Assembly: GCF_004801305.1 (NCBI RefSeq) | Contig: NZ_SSOD01000009.1 | Coordinates: 97,949-161,948 of the forward strand | Direction: 5' to 3' | Origin: Pseudothauera rhizosphaerae | Lineage (GTDB): Bacteria > Pseudomonadota > Gammaproteobacteria > Burkholderiales > Rhodocyclaceae | Length of the DNA: 64,000 nt | Part shown: piece after piece, positions 35,934 through 44,562 of the stretch | Position numbering within the stretch: the first letter of the stretch is position 1 | Layout of the letters: each line of letters starts with the position of its first letter | Position numbers and translations under genes: made by a program | Notes under the pieces: model-generated | Database searches by the model: none | What the model was told of the DNA's origin: nothing | What the model saw: the letters and a program-made list of their open reading frames with translations, nothing else

Positions 35934-37991
35934 TCACCAGTCGTAGGTCAGGCTGGCGGAAACCACGCGGTTCGGCAAGTAGTAGCAGAACCCTGTGGGG
36001 CCGTTGCATGTGACGTAATCCTTGTCGAACAGGTTGCTGGCGTTCACGCTCAGATGCATGCCCCGCAGGCTGGCATCCAGCCCGCCCAGATCATAGCGAA
36101 GCGAGGCATCCACCAGCGTCCGCGAGGAGTTTTCCACTGTGTTGGCATCGTTGCCATAGGAAGAACCTGTGTAGCGTACGCCCATGCCGATACTGAGCCC
36201 CGACGGCATGCGGTAGTTGAAGCGTGCCGAGATGATCTCGCGTGGCGAGCGCGCCATCCGGTTGCCCTTGTTGGCGTTGTTGACCTGGGTGATCCTGGCG
36301 TCCATGTAGGTGTAGGAACCGCTGAGGCTCAACGCCCGGGTCAGCGCGTACGTGCCTTCCAGCTCGAAGCCGCGCACGCGGTTCTCGCCGGTCTGCACCT
36401 GGCAGGTGCGGCCATCGCAGAGATGGGCCGGATCGGGGTCGGTGGTCAGCATGTTGCTTTGCTCGATCTCGTAGACGGCCGCCGTCACCAGATTGCGACT
36501 GCCCGGCGGCTGGTACTTGACGCCAAGTTCGACCTGCTCGCCTTCGATCGGATCAAAAGCCTTGCCGTAGTAGTCCTCGCCGCTGGACGGCACGAAGGAC
36601 GTCGAGTAGCTGATATAGGGCGCCACACCGTTGTCGAACAGGTAGTTCACGCCGATACGGCCGGTGGTGGCCTCGGTGGATGTACCGGTGCGGGTGTTGC
36701 TGGCCAGTTGTATGACCCTGGTGCTGGCCCAGTCATGGCGCAGGCCGGCGGTCAGCGTCCACTTGTTCCAGAAGATCTGGTCCTGCAGGTAGATGCCCCG
36801 CTGGATGCGGCTGTCTTTCCTGCTTGGCGTGCGCTCGCCAATGACGACCGGCGTGGCGCCATACACCGGCTCGAACAGATCCAGCGGGCCGACCGTGCCG
36901 GTGGCCGTCGAGAGTTCGATGTCGGTCCAGTGGTAGTCGAATCCGCCCAGCAGCATGTGAGTGACCGGACCAAGCTCCAGCGCGTAGAGCAGATTGGTGT
37001 CGGCGCTGAAGCCCTTGCCCTGGTTCTCGTTGGATTCGGCCGTGCCGGTCAGGGTGCGTCCATCCGCCGCCAGCGTGCGGCGCTCGACGTTATCGTAGAT
37101 CATGTCCACTTCGATGTAGCGCACGTTCTGGCGCAGTTTGGCCGATTCGCCGATGAACTGCTCCAGCGAGTAGCCGATGGCGGTCTGGTCGCGGTCGTAG
37201 CGGTTGAAGCCGGGTTCGCCCTGGAAGAAGGTGCGCGACACCTTGCCATAGGGCGAGTCCAGCAGAGTGCCGATTGCCGGCAGGCGCTCGGCGGTGTTGC
37301 CGCCGCGGTCCCGCTGGTAATTGCCCAGCAGCGTGACGGAGGTGCGCGGCGAGGGCTGCCAGGTCAGGGTGGGGTTGAAGAAAACCCGTTCCAGTTCGAC
37401 ATGATCGATCTGCGTGTCCGTGCGCGAAGCGGAACTGACCAGCCGGTACAGCCACGTGCGCTCTTCGTCGAGGGGGCCGCCGACGTCCACGTTGGCACGG
37501 ATCAGCCCGTCGCTGTCGGTCTGCAGTCCTACTTGGCGCTGCAGTTCCTGCGGGGGCCTCTTGCTACGTATGTTGAGCAAGCCGCCGGGCGCAACCTGCC
37601 CGTACAGCGAGGATGCGGGGCCGCGCAGCACTTCCACGCGCTCCAGGCCATAGCTGTCGAAGCGGGTGGACATGGCACCGCCGCCGGTGCTGCTGCCGGG
37701 CGGGCGCAGGCCATCCACGTACATGTAGTTGCCAAAGCCACCGGTGCGGAAACCGCGCACCCAAATTTCTTCCACACGGCTGTCCTTGCCATACGTGCCG
37801 ATGTCCACCCCGGCGAGATAACCCACGGCATCCTGCACGTTCTGCGCGCCCATCTCGTCCATCTGCTGGCGGGTGACCACCGATACCGATGCCGGAGTCT
37901 CGACGATCGCCGTATCGGTCTTGGTGGCGCCATAGCTGCGCGTGGCAACCGGCGCGGCGTCGATGGCGCCGCCCAGCCCCTGCGCCGTCAC
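35934..37991 (-). CDS. TonB-dependent siderophore receptor, plug and beta-barrel part (split from its STN domain)
   Basis: The 685-codon frame holds a plug domain (about 25-145; VETPASVSVVTRQQMDEMGA, NVQDAVGYLAG, LERVEVLRGPASSLYGQVAP, GGLLNIRSKRP) and a 22-strand barrel ending in aromatic SASLTYDW. It lacks a signal peptide: its N-terminus (GTG 37991, TAQGLGGAIDAAPV) continues exactly where the STN-domain frame at 37988-38395 ends, with a 4-bp GTGA overlap. In an intact FecA-type receptor these would be one chain, so a frameshift in a GGGG run separates them. Taken together they encode a receptor of about 820 aa. The neighbours fecI, fecR and two esterases point to a ferric siderophore. Confidence 0.85.
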   Translation of the reverse strand: MTAQGLGGAIDAAPVATRSYGATKTDTAIVETPASVSVVTRQQMDEMGAQNVQDAVGYLAGVDIGTYGKDSRVEEIWVRGFRTGGFGNYMYVDGLRPPGSSTGGGAMSTRFDSYGLERVEVLRGPASSLYGQVAPGGLLNIRSKRPPQELQRQVGLQTDSDGLIRANVDVGGPLDEERTWLYRLVSSASRTDTQIDHVELERVFFNPTLTWQPSPRTSVTLLGNYQRDRGGNTAERLPAIGTLLDSPYGKVSRTFFQGEPGFNRYDRDQTAIGYSLEQFIGESAKLRQNVRYIEVDMIYDNVERRTLAADGRTLTGTAESNENQGKGFSADTNLLYALELGPVTHMLLGGFDYHWTDIELSTATGTVGPLDLFEPVYGATPVVIGERTPSRKDSRIQRGIYLQDQIFWNKWTLTAGLRHDWASTRVIQLASNTRTGTSTEATTGRIGVNYLFDNGVAPYISYSTSFVPSSGEDYYGKAFDPIEGEQVELGVKYQPPGSRNLVTAAVYEIEQSNMLTTDPDPAHLCDGRTCQVQTGENRVRGFELEGTYALTRALSLSGSYTYMDARITQVNNANKGNRMARSPREIISARFNYRMPSGLSIGMGVRYTGSSYGNDANTVENSSRTLVDASLRYDLGGLDASLRGMHLSVNASNLFDKDYVTCNGPTGFCYYLPNRVVSASLTYDW

Positions 37992-38395
37992 CCCGTCACC
38001 GGCGCCAGCATCACATCCCTGTCCTTCGCCGTCACCGGCGCCGGGCGCACGCTCAGCGTGCCGCTTTCGGTCACGACCATTTCCAGCCCGGTGCCGGCCA
38101 GGGCCTGGCGGACGGCGTCGGTGGCGCTGTGGGTGCCGCGCACGGGGGCGGCGGTCCTGCCGGCGACCAGCGCCGGGTCGGCGGAGAGGCGGCGGCCGCT
38201 GTCGCGGGCGATGCGGGCCAGGGTGTCGGCCAGCGGGGCGGCGGGCAGGTCCCAGGCGCGGGTGGCGCTGGCCACGGCGGGCTCTTGCGGGGCGGTCTGG
38301 GCGATGGCCGTCAGGCTGGCCAAGGCGAGCGAGATGGCGATGGCGCAGCGCAGCGGGCGGGGCCGAAGGATACTGGAATGGTGAGCGGTGGGCAT
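37988..38395 (-). CDS. Signal peptide plus STN (secretin/TonB N-terminal) domain, 5' part of the split receptor
   Basis: The 135-aa product starts with MPTAHHSSILRPRPLRCAI and a signal sequence (cleaved after AIA near 32), then an STN domain with ATRAWDLPAAPLADTLARIA, GTHSATDAVRQALAGTGLEM and VVTESGTLSVRPAPV. This domain of FecA-type receptors contacts FecR in the periplasm and passes on the ligand signal. The frame stops with TGA just after DVMLAPVTG. Adding one G or removing two in the GGGG run restores a single receptor frame. ATG 38395 has GGGAA upstream. Confidence 0.75.
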   Translation of the reverse strand: MPTAHHSSILRPRPLRCAIAISLALASLTAIAQTAPQEPAVASATRAWDLPAAPLADTLARIARDSGRRLSADPALVAGRTAAPVRGTHSATDAVRQALAGTGLEMVVTESGTLSVRPAPVTAKDRDVMLAPVTG

Positions 38396-38493
38396 GCTGT
38401 TTTCCCGGCGGGTGTTGAACGGTAGGCTTGAACGCATGGGTTCAAAGCACTTGTCCAACGAGACCGGGAGAACCCCTCACGGAATCGAGAAAA

Positions 38494-39480
38494 TCATTCG
38501 TTTTCGCTGCGATGTTCGACCAGCGTGAGCAGCGGTCCGTATCGGCGGATGGCGATGGGCTGGGTTTCGGCAAGGGAAAGGAGCGCGGCATCCGGGTCGT
38601 CGAGCGGGAAGACGCCGAACACGCGCAGTCCCGCGGCCTGCGGCGATACGCGCAGGTAGCCGCGCTTGTAGGGGCGCAGTGCGTCGATGACTTCGCCGAG
38701 CGGGCGGTCGCGCACGTCGAGCTGGCCGTCGGCCCAGGCGGCGCGGGCGGCGGCGGGGTCGGACAGCGGCTCGATGCCGGCGGGGCCGAAGCGGGCCGAC
38801 ATGCCGGCGTCGAACGTGCGCTGCGCGCCGTTGACGGCGGTGAGTTGCACGCGGTGTTCGAGCACGGCGAGTTCGCTGTGGCCGTCCTGCCGGCGCACCG
38901 CGAAGCGGGTGCCGAGGGCGCGGGCCTGGCCGTGGGCGGTGTGCACGATCAGCGGCCGGGCGGGGTCGGGCGCGGTGTGGATCAGGATCTCGCCTTCGCG
39001 CAGGCGCAGCAGGCGCGTCTGGGCGCTGAATTCGATGTCGACCGCGCTGCGGGCGTTGAGGACCAGCGTGCTGCCGTCGGCGAGCCGCACTTCGCGGCGT
39101 TCGCCGGTGGTGGTGCGCAGGTCGGCGGTCAGGGCGGTGAGTGACTGCTGGCGGTCGAGCGCGTAGCCGCCGAGGCCGAGCAGCAGCAGGGCGGCGGCAC
39201 TGTTGCGCAGGGCCTTGCGGCGTTCGGGCGCGGTCAGCGCCAGGCGGGCGGCGCGGCGCTGGCCGGGCAGCCGGGTTTCGGCTTCCTTGAGCGCGGCGAT
39301 GGGCTGGTCGAGCAGGCCGGAGATGGTCCGCCAGGCATGCTGGTGGCGCGGGTCGGCGGCGAGCCAGGCATCGAAGGCGGTGCGGTCGCCGGCCGTGGCG
39401 TTGCCGGAGCCCAGCCGCACCAGCCAGTCGATGGCGCGTTCGGCAACGGGGTCGAGGGGCCGGCTGGCGGAGGCGTTCAT
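38494..39480 (-). CDS. fecR: FecR-type anti-sigma regulator
   Basis: The 328-aa protein has a cytoplasmic N-terminal part with the DUF4880-like WLVRLGSGNATAGDRTAFDA and DPRHQHAWRTISGLL, one membrane helix (about 92-107, SAAALLLLGLGGYALD) and a periplasmic FecR domain (TGERREVRLADGSTLVLNAR, VHTAHGQARALGTRFAVR, VLEHRVQLT). FecR binds the receptor STN domain outside and the ECF sigma factor inside. It overlaps fecI by 4 bp and precedes the receptor gene by 98 bp. The last residues (FGVFPLDDPDAALLSL) match the C-terminal DUF of FecR. Confidence 0.93.
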   Translation of the reverse strand: MNASASRPLDPVAERAIDWLVRLGSGNATAGDRTAFDAWLAADPRHQHAWRTISGLLDQPIAALKEAETRLPGQRRAARLALTAPERRKALRNSAAALLLLGLGGYALDRQQSLTALTADLRTTTGERREVRLADGSTLVLNARSAVDIEFSAQTRLLRLREGEILIHTAPDPARPLIVHTAHGQARALGTRFAVRRQDGHSELAVLEHRVQLTAVNGAQRTFDAGMSARFGPAGIEPLSDPAAARAAWADGQLDVRDRPLGEVIDALRPYKRGYLRVSPQAAGLRVFGVFPLDDPDAALLSLAETQPIAIRRYGPLLTLVEHRSENE

Positions 39481-40031
39481 GGACGCGGGGCGGTCAGGCT
39501 GTTGACGGCGCCCTGCGGCATGGCGTCGAGGCAGGCGAGGTAGCAGTGGGTGAAGGCCCGCTTGACGTCGCGCTCCACGGTGGCGACGGAAACGCCCAGA
39601 GCGCGGGCTATTTCGGCGTGGGTCATCTCTTCCAGCCGGTTCATCAGGAAGGCTTTGCGGGCGCGCAGCGGCAGGCCGCCGAGCAGGCGGTCCAGGGTTT
39701 CGATGGCCTCGCGCACCAGGGCGTAGTCTTCGGCCGAGGGCGCATGGTTTTCCGGCTGCTGGGCCAGTGCTTCGAGCCAGGCATTCTCCAGGTTGCGCCG
39801 GCGCCAGAAGCTGAACAGTACGCGCTGCGCCAGCGTGGTCAGGAAGGCGCGCGGTTCGTCGAGTCTGCCCAGGTCGCGGGCACCGAGCACGCGCACGAAG
39901 GTGTCCTGGGTCAGATCGGCGGCCTGGTGGGGGCAGCCTATCCTGCGGTACAGCCAGTTCTGCAGCCAGCGGTGGTGGTCGTGGTAGAGGGCGTGGGCGG
40001 TCTGTTCGAACGAAGCGGTCGGGTCGGACAT
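39477..40031 (-). CDS. fecI: ECF RNA polymerase sigma factor, FecI type
   Basis: The 184-aa protein has region 2 (LYHDHHRWLQNWLYRRIGCP, QAADLTQDTFVRVLGARDLG, RAFLTTLAQRVLFSFWRRR) and region 4 (LPLRARKAFLMNRLEEMTHA, EIARALGVSVATVERDVKRA) of iron-starvation ECF sigma factors. It should direct transcription of the receptor gene downstream when the receptor is occupied. A Fur-box-like site lies 36 bp upstream of its ATG (40031). Confidence 0.94.
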   Translation of the reverse strand: MSDPTASFEQTAHALYHDHHRWLQNWLYRRIGCPHQAADLTQDTFVRVLGARDLGRLDEPRAFLTTLAQRVLFSFWRRRNLENAWLEALAQQPENHAPSAEDYALVREAIETLDRLLGGLPLRARKAFLMNRLEEMTHAEIARALGVSVATVERDVKRAFTHCYLACLDAMPQGAVNSLTAPRP

Positions 40032-40066
40032 GGCATCCCGATGGCGAAAGCCGCCAGGGCGGATTT

Positions 40067-40085
40067 ATTGAGAACGATTCATATT
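40067..40085. promoter_or_regulatory. Fur-box-like site upstream of fecI
   Basis: ATTGAGAACGATTCATATT agrees at 15 of 19 positions with AATGAGAATGATTCTCATT, a common form of the Fur site. It lies in the 142-bp gap between ribD's end and the fecI start, in the right place for iron repression of fecI. Confidence 0.7.
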
Positions 40086-40104
40086 ACGGAAATGGGCCGG
40101 ACAT

Positions 40105-40127
40105 GAAAAGGCCCCGGGCAGGGGCCT
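40105..40127 (-). terminator. Terminator after ribD
   Basis: AGGCCCC (40109-40115) pairs with GGGGCCT (40121-40127) around GGGCA; read on the minus strand it is followed by TTTTC. It separates ribD from the fecI promoter region. Confidence 0.75.
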
Positions 40128-40173
40128 GCCGGGGCAGCGGGGCGATGCCGGGGCGGTGTGTCCGCCCGGCCCC

Positions 40174-41286
40174 TTACTCGACCTGGCCGGATTCCCCGCC
40201 GCGTGGTCGGGCGATGATGCGGAAATCCTCGCCGATGCGGCGGATGTCGCGGATGTCCAGCCGGGTGGCCTGATCGAGCGCGGTGAATGCGGGCAGCTTG
40301 AAGAGCCCCTGCGCCGCGTCGCCGAGCAGCACCGGCGCGAGGTAGAGCAGCAGTTCGTCGACGCAGCCTTCGCGCAGCAGCGAGCCGTTGAGCCTGAAGC
40401 CCGATTCGGCGTGGATTTCGTTGATGCCGCGTTGGCCCAGCGCCCGCAGCAACGCCGGCAGATCCACCTTGCCCGCCGGGTCGGGCAGCACGACGACTTC
40501 GTGGCCTGCCGCCTGCAGCGCGGCGATGCGCGCGGCGTCCTCGCTGGCGGTGGCGACGAGGGCCGGCGCGCCCTGCAGGATGCGGGCGGAAAGCGGCACG
40601 TCGAGCCGCGCATCCACCAGTACCCGCAAGGGCTGGCGCGTGCACGGAATCGCGCGGACGTTCAGTTGCGGATCGTCTTCCCTGACGGTGCCGATGCCGG
40701 TGAGGACGGCGCAGGCGCGGGCGCGCCAGCGGTGGCCGTCGCGACGGGCCGCCTCGCCGGTGATCCACTGGCTCACGCCGTTCTCCAGCGCCGTCTTGCC
40801 GTCCAGTGTGGCGGCGGTTTTCAGGCGCAGCCAGGGGCGGCCGCGGGTCATGCGGGAGACGAAGCCGATGTTGAGTTCGCGCGCCTGGTTCTCCAGCAGA
40901 CCGGCGGCGGTTGCGATGCCGGCGGCGCGCAGGCGGGCGAGGCCCTCGCCCGCCACCAGCGGATTGGGGTCTTCCATGGCGGTGACCACGCGCGCCACGC
41001 CGGCCTTCATCAGCGCGTCGGCGCAGGGCGGGGTGCGGCCGTGGTGGGAGCAGGGTTCCAGGGTGACGTAGGCGGTGGCGCCGCGTGCCAGATCGCCGGC
41101 GGCGCGCAGGGCATGGACTTCGGCGTGGGGTTCGCCGGCGCGTTCGTGCCAGCCTTCGCCGACGATGCGGCCGTCCTTCACCAGCACGCAGCCCACGCGG
41201 GGGTTGGGCGTGGTGGTCTCCAGCCCCCGTTCGGCCAGCGCCAGGGCGCGGGCCATGGCGGCGTGGTCAGTTGCCGAAAAGGTCAT
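40174..41286 (-). CDS. ribD: Bifunctional riboflavin biosynthesis deaminase/reductase RibD
   Basis: The 370-aa protein joins an N-terminal pyrimidine deaminase ([16 protein letters not shown] with zinc His, [14 protein letters not shown] with the two zinc cysteines) and a C-terminal NADPH-dependent reductase ([51 protein letters not shown]). It converts diamino-hydroxy-ribosylaminopyrimidinone phosphate in two steps of riboflavin synthesis. In the reductase [15 protein letters not shown] replaces the more usual E.GG pattern, a mild variation. Its start overlaps the end of nrdR by 20 bp. Confidence 0.95.
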   Translation of the reverse strand: MTFSATDHAAMARALALAERGLETTTPNPRVGCVLVKDGRIVGEGWHERAGEPHAEVHALRAAGDLARGATAYVTLEPCSHHGRTPPCADALMKAGVARVVTAMEDPNPLVAGEGLARLRAAGIATAAGLLENQARELNIGFVSRMTRGRPWLRLKTAATLDGKTALENGVSQWITGEAARRDGHRWRARACAVLTGIGTVREDDPQLNVRAIPCTRQPLRVLVDARLDVPLSARILQGAPALVATASEDAARIAALQAAGHEVVVLPDPAGKVDLPALLRALGQRGINEIHAESGFRLNGSLLREGCVDELLLYLAPVLLGDAAQGLFKLPAFTALDQATRLDIRDIRRIGEDFRIIARPRGGESGQVE

Positions 41287-41779
41287 GCTCGGGGTCGGGC
41301 TGCCCGGCCTGGCCCTTGCGCCGGCGCGGGCGGGCCTGCACTTCGCGGACCACCTCGGAGAACTCGTCCACGTCGGCGAAGTTGCGGTACACGGAGGCGA
41401 AGCGGATGTAGGCGACCTTGTCGAGCTTCTTCAGCTCCTTCATCACCAGTTCGCCCAGCCGCTCGCTGGGGATTTCCGGTTCGCCCAGGGACAGCAGGCG
41501 GGCCTCGATGCGGTCCACGGCGGCTTCCAGCGCCTCGGTGGTGACCGGGCGCTTGCGCAGGGCGAGCTTGAGGCTGCCGGCGAGCTTGGCGTGGTCGTAT
41601 TCCGTGCGGTTGCCGTTGCGCTTGACGATGTGCGGCATCTTCAGGTCGATGCGCTCGTAGGTGGTGAAGCGCTTGTCGCACTTCACGCAGCGCCGGCGGC
41701 GGCGCACGACGTCGCCGTCCTCGTTCTCGCGGGTGTCGGTGACCTGGGTGTTGGGGTCGCCGCAGAAGGGACACTTCAT
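41267..41779 (-). CDS. nrdR: Transcriptional repressor NrdR
   Basis: The 170-aa protein has a zinc ribbon ([20 protein letters not shown] with [19 protein letters not shown]) and an ATP-cone domain ([40 protein letters not shown]). NrdR represses ribonucleotide reductase genes in response to ATP/dATP. The C-terminal tail [20 protein letters not shown] is longer than in E. coli and overlaps the ribD start. ATG 41779 is the natural start. nrdR-ribD adjacency is common. Confidence 0.96.
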   Translation of the reverse strand: MKCPFCGDPNTQVTDTRENEDGDVVRRRRRCVKCDKRFTTYERIDLKMPHIVKRNGNRTEYDHAKLAGSLKLALRKRPVTTEALEAAVDRIEARLLSLGEPEIPSERLGELVMKELKKLDKVAYIRFASVYRNFADVDEFSEVVREVQARPRRRKGQAGQPDPEHDLFGN

Positions 41780-41837
41780 GGTTGGCGCAGGGCCGGGCGG
41801 TCCGCGGCGTCTGATCCGCCGCGGACCGCCTGCCGGG

Positions 41838-43088
41838 TCACTTGCCGTACACCGGGAAGCGGGCGCACAGCTCGGCCACCTGCCCGCGCACGCGCCCGAT
41901 GGCCGCCTCGTCGTGGGGCGCATCCAGCACGTCGGCGATCAGGTGGGCGATCTTCTCCGCCTCGATCTCGGTGAAGCCGCGCGTGGTCATGGCCGGCGAG
42001 CCGATGCGGATGCCGGAGGTGACGAAGGGCTTTTCCGGGTCCTTGGGGATGGCGTTCTTGTTCACCGTGATGTGGGCGCTGCCCAGCACGGCTTCCGCTT
42101 CCTTGCCGGTGATGTTCTTGGCGCGCAGGTCCACCAGGAAGACGTGGGATTCGGTACGGCCCGAGACGATGCGCAGGCCCCGCTCCTCGCCCAGCACGCG
42201 CGCCATCACGCGGGCGTTGGCGATGACCTGTTCCTGGTAGTTGCGGAAGGCCGGCGTGGCCGCTTCCTTGAAGGCCACCGCCTTGCCGGCGATGACGTGC
42301 TCCAGCGGGCCGCCCTGCAGGCCGGGGAAGATAGCGGAGTTGATCGCCTTCTCGTGGTCCGCCTTCATCAGGATGATGCCGCCGCGCGGGCCGCGCAGGG
42401 TCTTGTGGGTGGTGGAGGTGACCACGTCGGCGTGGGGCACCGGGTTGGGGTAGTAGCCCGCTGCGATCAGGCCGGCGTAGTGGGCCATGTCCACCCAGAA
42501 GATGGCGCCCACGGCCTTGGCGACCTTGGCGAAGCGTTCGAAGTCGATGCGCAGGGAATAGGCGGAGGCGCCGGCGACGATGATCTTGGGTTTGTGCTCG
42601 CGGGCCAGGCGCTCCATGGCGTCGTAGTCGATTTCTTCCTTGGCATCGAGACCGTAGGCGACCACGTTGAACCACTTGCCCGACATGTTGAGCGGCATGC
42701 CGTGGGTGAGGTGGCCGCCTTCGGCCAGGCTCATGCCCATGATGGTGTCGCCCGGCTTGGCGAAGGCCATCAGCACCGCCTGGTTGGCCTGGGAGCCGGA
42801 GTTGGGCTGCACGTTGGCGGCCTCGGCGCCGAACAGCTTCTTCAGGCGGTCGATGGCGAGCTGCTCGACCACGTCCACGTGTTCGCAGCCGCCGTAGTAA
42901 CGCTTGCCCGGATAGCCTTCCGCGTACTTGTTGGTGAGCTGGGAGCCCTGGGCTTCCATCACCGCGTGGGAGACGTAGTTTTCGGAGGCGATCAGCTCGA
43001 TGTGGTCTTCCTGGCGCTTGTTTTCGGCCTGGATGGCGGACCACAGTTCCGGATCGACCTTGGCGAGGGTGTCTTGCGAGGAGAACAT
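41838..43088 (-). CDS. glyA: Serine hydroxymethyltransferase
   Basis: The 416-aa PLP enzyme interconverts serine and glycine with tetrahydrofolate. The PLP lysine lies in the motif [20 protein letters not shown] (about 222-241); other landmarks are [20 protein letters not shown] near the N-terminus, [10 protein letters not shown] and HHxH-like region [20 protein letters not shown]. Length is standard. It is followed by nrdR 58 bp downstream, a conserved order. No glycine riboswitch was seen in the 81 bp upstream. Confidence 0.97.
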   Translation of the reverse strand: MFSSQDTLAKVDPELWSAIQAENKRQEDHIELIASENYVSHAVMEAQGSQLTNKYAEGYPGKRYYGGCEHVDVVEQLAIDRLKKLFGAEAANVQPNSGSQANQAVLMAFAKPGDTIMGMSLAEGGHLTHGMPLNMSGKWFNVVAYGLDAKEEIDYDAMERLAREHKPKIIVAGASAYSLRIDFERFAKVAKAVGAIFWVDMAHYAGLIAAGYYPNPVPHADVVTSTTHKTLRGPRGGIILMKADHEKAINSAIFPGLQGGPLEHVIAGKAVAFKEAATPAFRNYQEQVIANARVMARVLGEERGLRIVSGRTESHVFLVDLRAKNITGKEAEAVLGSAHITVNKNAIPKDPEKPFVTSGIRIGSPAMTTRGFTEIEAEKIAHLIADVLDAPHDEAAIGRVRGQVAELCARFPVYGK

Positions 43089-43169
43089 GGGGCGGGGCTC
43101 GGTAACGAGTGGTTTTAAAAGCGGATATTACCACGCACCCAAGGGGGGCATGGTGCAGCGCAAAGTGAT

Positions 43170-43841
43170 TCAGGCGTTGGGCAGTTCGTCCCGCGCGGCC
43201 TGCAGGTGGGACCGTTCGGCCCAGGCGATCAGGCGCCAGCCGCGGTCCGCATCGAAGCCCAGCCAGTTCAGCGCCGCGTTGGGGATGGGGAAGTCGCGCG
43301 CGGTGGCCAGCGCCTTGCCGGTGGACAGGCGGTGGGCGACGTCGAGCACGCCGCCGTGGGTCACCACCAGGATGCTCTCGCCGGAGTGGCGGCGGGCGAG
43401 TTCGGTGAGCGCGCCGCCGATGCGGTCTGCGAAGGCGAGCAGGCTTTCGCCGCCGCCGGGGAAGGCGAAGTCCGGCTCGCGCGCCTCGAAGCGCCGGTAG
43501 GCGTCGGGGAAGCGCTCGGCGGCTTCGGCGTAGGTCAGGCCCTGGAAGATGCCATAGTGGCGCTCGCGTAGGGCCGCCATGGGCTGCGCTTCGATGCCGG
43601 CGGCGCGGGCGATGGGGATCGCCGTCTGCAGCGCGCGGGCGAGGTCGCTGACGTAGAGGGCGGAGAAGGACCGGCCCGCCAGGTTGCGGGCGGTGGCGTG
43701 GGCCTGGGCCATGCCGGTCTCGTTGAGTGGGACGTCAAGATGCCCCTGCAGGCGGCGTTCCGCGTTCCACGGCGTTTCGCCGTGGCGCACCAGGCAAACC
43801 GTGCAGTGCTGCGGGTTTCGGGCGTGTTCGTCTATATCCAT
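43170..43841 (-). CDS. Histidine phosphatase family protein
   Basis: The 223-aa protein has the phosphohistidine motif CLVRHGETPWNAERRLQGHL (about 16-35), LYVSDLARALQTAIPIA, ERHYGIFQGLTYAEAAERFP and the second histidine in ILVVTHGGVLDVAHRL. It is related to cobalamin/alpha-ribazole phosphatases and GpmB-like enzymes, but the substrate cannot be fixed and no cobalamin gene is near. It ends 81 bp before glyA on the same strand and is divergent from the TRAP transporter. Confidence 0.88.
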   Translation of the reverse strand: MDIDEHARNPQHCTVCLVRHGETPWNAERRLQGHLDVPLNETGMAQAHATARNLAGRSFSALYVSDLARALQTAIPIARAAGIEAQPMAALRERHYGIFQGLTYAEAAERFPDAYRRFEAREPDFAFPGGGESLLAFADRIGGALTELARRHSGESILVVTHGGVLDVAHRLSTGKALATARDFPIPNAALNWLGFDADRGWRLIAWAERSHLQAARDELPNA

Positions 43842-43968
43842 CGGTAAGTGAATACCCTAGCTTCGGCGGGTGTGGCGCTGTGGAATAATCCGGCCACCGC
43901 AAAGGCCGGCAAGCTCACAAAGCCTGCCTGGCGCCCGGGTGTGTGCTTCCCCCAAAGGAGTCTCCTTC

Positions 43969-44562
43969 GTGTCCTTCCTGCTCAAGCTGTCGAAGTTGAT
44001 CGACTGGATCAACGAACGGGTCGGGCGCAGCGTGATGTGGCTGGTACTGGTCGCCGTGGTGATCAGTGCGGGCAATGCGCTCGTCCGCAAACTGTTCAAC
44101 ATGAGTTCCAACGCCTTCCTGGAGATCCAATGGTATCTCTTCGCGGCGATCTTCATGCTCGCCGCGGGCTATACCTTCCTGCGCAACGAACACGTGCGCA
44201 TCGACGTGTTCGCCGGCCGGCTCTCGCCCAGGGGGCAGAACGTGATCGACGTCATCGGCATCCTGCTCTTCATGCTGCCGATGGCGGTGCTGATCCTGTG
44301 GCTGTCCTGGCCCATCGTGATGAACTCCATCCAGTCCGGCGAAATGTCGGCCAACCCGGGCGGCCTGATCCGCTGGCCGGTGAAGGTCCTGCTGCCGATC
44401 GGCCTCGCCCTGCTGATCCTGCAGGCGTTGTCCGAACTGATCAAGCGCGTCGCCTTCCTGATGGGGCGCGGGCCCAATCCGCTCGCCAAGCCCGGCGGCC
44501 CGAGCGCCGAGGAGGAACTGGCCGCCGCCATCAAGCAGCAGAAGGCCGGAGGGCAGCAATGA
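43969..44562 (+). CDS. TRAP transporter small permease (DctQ)
   Basis: The 197-aa protein has four membrane helices (VMWLVLVAVVISAGNALV, EIQWYLFAAIFMLAAGYTFL, VIDVIGILLFMLPMAVLILW, LLPIGLALLILQALSEL) as in DctQ. It starts with GTG 43969 after an AAAGGAG site, and its stop overlaps the dctM start by 4 bp. A possible -10 (AATAAT, 43884-43889) is upstream but without a clear -35. Confidence 0.93.
   Translation: MSFLLKLSKLIDWINERVGRSVMWLVLVAVVISAGNALVRKLFNMSSNAFLEIQWYLFAAIFMLAAGYTFLRNEHVRIDVFAGRLSPRGQNVIDVIGILLFMLPMAVLILWLSWPIVMNSIQSGEMSANPGGLIRWPVKVLLPIGLALLILQALSELIKRVAFLMGRGPNPLAKPGGPSAEEELAAAIKQQKAGGQQ

Noticed and set aside
43089..43169. Glycine riboswitch upstream of glyA
   Set aside because: The 81-bp gap is too short and lacks the conserved aptamer pattern.
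43842..43968. Sigma-54 promoter for the TRAP permease genes
   Set aside because: A GG-N-GA pattern near 43873-43884 does not fit TGGCAC-N5-TTGC and no activator gene is nearby.
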